DNA of 64,000 bases, from positions 1-64,000 of the forward strand of contig NZ_WSQA01000010.1 of the NCBI RefSeq assembly GCF_009768885.1, in the 5' to 3' direction. Shown piece by piece: positions 61,426 to 64,000 of this stretch; position 1 is the stretch's first letter; each line of letters starts with the position of its first letter. A program made the translations under genes and the position numbers. The notes beneath the pieces were generated by a model. It ran no database searches and was not told the DNA's origin. It saw nothing but the letters and a program-made list of their open reading frames with translations. The stretch comes from Sphingobacterium humi (GTDB taxonomy: Bacteria > Bacteroidota > Bacteroidia > Sphingobacteriales > Sphingobacteriaceae).

Positions 61426-61810
61426 GGAAGATTGTTGGAAAAATGAGTGAGGCAAAATAAAGTTGAAAGTGCGGGTATTTTTTATATAAAAGTTGATATA
61501 GATAGTTTAATAATTTAAAATATACTAATATGTTTATTTAAAATTTAGAAAAGATAGGTGTAGGGAAATTGTAACAAAGTAAACGGTTAAAAAACAGCCT
61601 CCCTAAGGCATAAATTTTTATTTTGTGTTCTAATAGAAAAGCAAAATAATTAATAAGAAAAATTAGTTTTTATTTCGATATTTTGAAAATTTTTCGTGTT
61701 TTTATTTGCAGCGACAACTTTTCCCTTCTATTTTGCGGAAGATTTAACAAAAATTTAACGTTTTTGTAAATCTAGCAAACCAAAAGCATTTAACTAAACA
61801 ACAACAAAAC
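61426..61810. promoter_or_regulatory. AT-rich divergent region before the second SusC gene
   Basis: No gene. On the plus strand TTTG near 61705-61708, 20-bp spacer and TATTTTG near 61729-61735 form a near-consensus promoter (the -7 box is one base short), with a leader of about 70 bases. The rest is low-complexity A/T sequence. Confidence 0.4.
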
Positions 61811-64000
61811 ATGAAACAAAAATTACTCAGTATTTTTTTGCTGTGTACTTTACTCGTAGGGGTTTCGTATGCGCAAAATCGGCAAGTGAGTGGTAAGGTT
61901 ACGTCGTCAGTAGACGGTTCTCCGATAGCCGGAGTGTCCGTTACTGTGATTGGAACTTCTACTTCTACACAAACCAATGTGAATGGACAGTATGAAATTG
62001 CTGTTCCATCGGACGCCACTCTTCGCTTTAGTTTTATTGGATTTAATTCTCAAGCCGTAAAAGTTGGTGCATCAAACGTTTTAAACGTAGTCCTCATTAA
62101 TTCTGATCAAACTATTGAAGAGGTTTTAGTAACCGCTCAAGGTATTGAGAGAACAGCTAAATCTATCGGATATGCTACACAAAAAGTGTCCGGTGATGAT
62201 TTAGTGCAGAAGTCTGAAACAAACGTGTTAAACTCCTTGCAAGGTAAAGTTGCTGGGGTAAACATTTCGAGTGCTTCTGGCCAGCCTGGGTCTTCTACGA
62301 ATATTAATATCCGTGGTATCACATCTTTTGGTGGGAATAACCAACCCTTGATCGTGGTAGATGGTATTATTTTTAGTAACGATACAGATAATAGCCAGAA
62401 TACATTATTCGGTTCTCAGCCTGCCAACCGTTTAAACGATATTCCACCAGATAATATTGAATCTATTTCGGTGTTAAAAGGTCCTGCAGCTTCCGCCTTA
62501 TATGGTTCAAGAGCTTCAGCCGGGGTTTTAATGATCACAACTAAAACTGGTAAAGGAATGGCTGGAAAAACAGAAGTGACTTTGAACTCTTCTGCAAACT
62601 TCCAAAATATTGCCTATATTCCTAAATTTCAGTCTTTGTATGGTCAAGGATCCCAAAACATTTACAATAATCAAAGTACCTTGTCATGGGGACCGAAATT
62701 CGGCACAATGGCTGAAGTTATTCAAGGCGGTACAGGATTAACAGTTCCTTATCAAGCTTATCCAAACAATGTGGTTGACTTTTTTGATACAGGTTCATTC
62801 TTCCAGAATTCCCTAAACTTAGCAGGTGGTGATGAGTTGACTAACTTTGTTGCTGGTCTTTCAAGTACCATTCAAAAAGGGGTGGTGCCGAATAGTAAAT
62901 TTAACAGACACACAGCGAATGTTGGTGGTAACAGACAGTTAAATAACGGAATCAAAATTAGTGGAACTATTACGTATGCTAAAACCAGCCAACATGGTGC
63001 AACCATGGGGAATGGTGGTAGTGCATTCGGACAAATTACACGTATTCCAATTTCTTACGATTTACTCGGTACGCCAATCTTAAGCCCTTCAGGCCAAAGA
63101 CAGTACTTTATTCCTACACAAAACAGTCCATTATGGAGTATTGAAAATGAGTTTTTTGATTCTAATGTGGATCGTGCTTTTGGAAACTTGGTAATTGGAT
63201 ATGATTTTACAGACTGGTTAAATGTTTCTTACCGTGCAACGGCTGATACTTATATCGATCAAAGAAGTCAAGTGTTGCGCAAAGGTGCAGCGCGTGCTCC
63301 GCAAGGTGCAATTGATGAAGATAATCGCTTTAGATCTGAATTGAACGGCGATTTAATGATTACTGCTAAAAAGGAGAACTTGTTTATTGAAGGGTTAAAT
63401 GCAAACCTATTATTAGGTCAAAACATTAACCACCGATATTTTAAATCTTCTGGTGTTGTGGCTGCTAGTTTAGCTATTCCAGGATTTGATAACGTAAGTA
63501 ATGCTTCTGTATTTACAGGTTCTTACGCAAATCGCACAACCAGACGTTTAGTTGGTCATTATGCTCAACTAGGTTTAGGTTATAACGATTATTTGTTCTT
63601 AGAATTAACAGGTCGTGCAGATAAATCTTCTACGCTTCCAAAAGCAAATAATACTTATTTCTACCCTTCTGCTTCCTTAAGTTTTATTCCTACTACGGCT
63701 TGGAATAACCTACAATCAGACGTTCTTTCTTACTGGAAGTTACGTGGTAACATTGCAAAAGTAGGTCGTGATGCAGATCCGTATTTATTGAAGTCTGTTT
63801 ATACCACTGCAAGCTACGGTAACAATACAGCAAGTATTGACTTCCCGTTAAGTGTTGGTGGAAGCAGTATTACTGGTTTCCAAATCGGATCTAGAATTGG
63901 TGCGCCGGATTTGAAACCTGAGTTTGTTACTTCCTTTGAGGTTGGAACGCAGTTAGGATTTTTCAATAACAGAATTGATTTAGATTTTACGTATTTCAGC
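61811..64000 (+). CDS. SusC/RagA-family TonB-linked outer-membrane transporter (3' end outside window)
   Basis: 730 codons are open to the window edge. Signal peptide to about residue 22 (GVSYAQ), carboxypeptidase-regulatory-like domain (about 25-100: VSGKVTSSVDGSPIAGVSV), TonB-box-like EEVLVTAQG, plug (about 110-235) with GQPGSSTNINIRGI and the signature GPAASALYGSRASAGVL, then barrel strands. There is no STN domain, so it does not signal to a FecR and belongs to the ordinary SusC group. A SusD gene is expected downstream, outside the window. Confidence 0.94.
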   Translation, partial: MKQKLLSIFLLCTLLVGVSYAQNRQVSGKVTSSVDGSPIAGVSVTVIGTSTSTQTNVNGQYEIAVPSDATLRFSFIGFNSQAVKVGASNVLNVVLINSDQTIEEVLVTAQGIERTAKSIGYATQKVSGDDLVQKSETNVLNSLQGKVAGVNISSASGQPGSSTNINIRGITSFGGNNQPLIVVDGIIFSNDTDNSQNTLFGSQPANRLNDIPPDNIESISVLKGPAASALYGSRASAGVLMITTKTGKGMAGKTEVTLNSSANFQNIAYIPKFQSLYGQGSQNIYNNQSTLSWGPKFGTMAEVIQGGTGLTVPYQAYPNNVVDFFDTGSFFQNSLNLAGGDELTNFVAGLSSTIQKGVVPNSKFNRHTANVGGNRQLNNGIKISGTITYAKTSQHGATMGNGGSAFGQITRIPISYDLLGTPILSPSGQRQYFIPTQNSPLWSIENEFFDSNVDRAFGNLVIGYDFTDWLNVSYRATADTYIDQRSQVLRKGAARAPQGAIDEDNRFRSELNGDLMITAKKENLFIEGLNANLLLGQNINHRYFKSSGVVAASLAIPGFDNVSNASVFTGSYANRTTRRLVGHYAQLGLGYNDYLFLELTGRADKSSTLPKANNTYFYPSASLSFIPTTAWNNLQSDVLSYWKLRGNIAKVGRDADPYLLKSVYTTASYGNNTASIDFPLSVGGSSITGFQIGSRIGAPDLKPEFVTSFEVGTQLGFFNNRIDLDFTYFS

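Noticed and set aside
61414..61455. N-terminal extension of TrmD
   Set aside because: It contains the TACCTTTG promoter box, and the family start MRFDI lies at 61413.

Overview
The window is chromosomal DNA of a Bacteroidota bacterium, most likely Sphingobacteriaceae (Sphingobacterium/Pedobacter type). The evidence is two SusC-type receptors (one with a SusD partner), a FecR anti-sigma factor, a fused LpxC-FabZ, PorX (type IX secretion regulator), a Bacteroidota-type SerB with ACT tail, and many promoters matching the Bacteroidota consensus TTTG-N18-23-TAnnTTTG rather than the E. coli consensus. It is mostly core genome. No prophage, CRISPR array, rRNA, plasmid or recognisable defence system was seen. 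The left edge may be the end of an IS3-like element.

Layout. 1-480: possible IS end, then non-coding repeat DNA. 494-9558: FecR, SusC with STN domain, SusD and two surface lipoproteins (DUF4959/5126/5000-like and DUF4998-like), followed by a periplasmic metallo-beta-lactamase-fold enzyme and an ECF sigma factor (9653-11549). 11619-16847: iron-uptake-like module (TonB receptor, DUF4374 lipoprotein, DoxX-like protein) with a divergent AraC regulator. 17167-19837: tRNA-Glu and a GH20 hexosaminidase. 19896-24053 (minus): secreted protein, a tiny lipoprotein, ribH, a TPR membrane protein and a CapD-type epimerase/dehydratase. 24187-29995: ald, an esterase-like hydrolase, ABC ATPase, outer-membrane barrel, anti-sigma/ECF sigma pair and tsaE. 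29996-30603: a nested palindromic repeat element. 30604-32157: porX. 32592-39029: HD phosphohydrolase, lpxD, lpxC-fabZ, lpxA, ABC ATPase, efp and 5-formyl-THF cyclo-ligase. 39030-43040: MITE-like element, serB, an SDR and an arginase-fold protein with a degraded metal site. 43068-50325: rmuC, cydAB, ggt, a secreted EEP-family enzyme, a MazG-like protein and dtd. 50436-53118: TonB receptor under a TPP riboswitch. 53252-57225: amidohydrolase, acyP, flippase and dusB. 57226-57694: repeats. 57695-60697: trpEGC with a leader-peptide attenuator and no trpD. 60736-61413: trmD. From 61811: a second SusC-like receptor running off the window.

The most informative findings are regulatory. They are a complete transcription-attenuation region before trpE (promoter, leader peptide with tandem Trp codons, terminator, competing antiterminator), a TPP riboswitch with a consensus promoter before a TonB receptor (implying uptake of thiamine or a precursor), apparently leaderless transcripts for trmD and acyP, and a composite repeat family at three loci whose middle copy is a roughly 440-bp nested inverted repeat. 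I found no convincing wholly new multi-gene system. The best protein oddities are the arginase-like protein lacking canonical metal ligands, the SerB with a SerA-like regulatory tail, and EF-P with Asn at the modification position.
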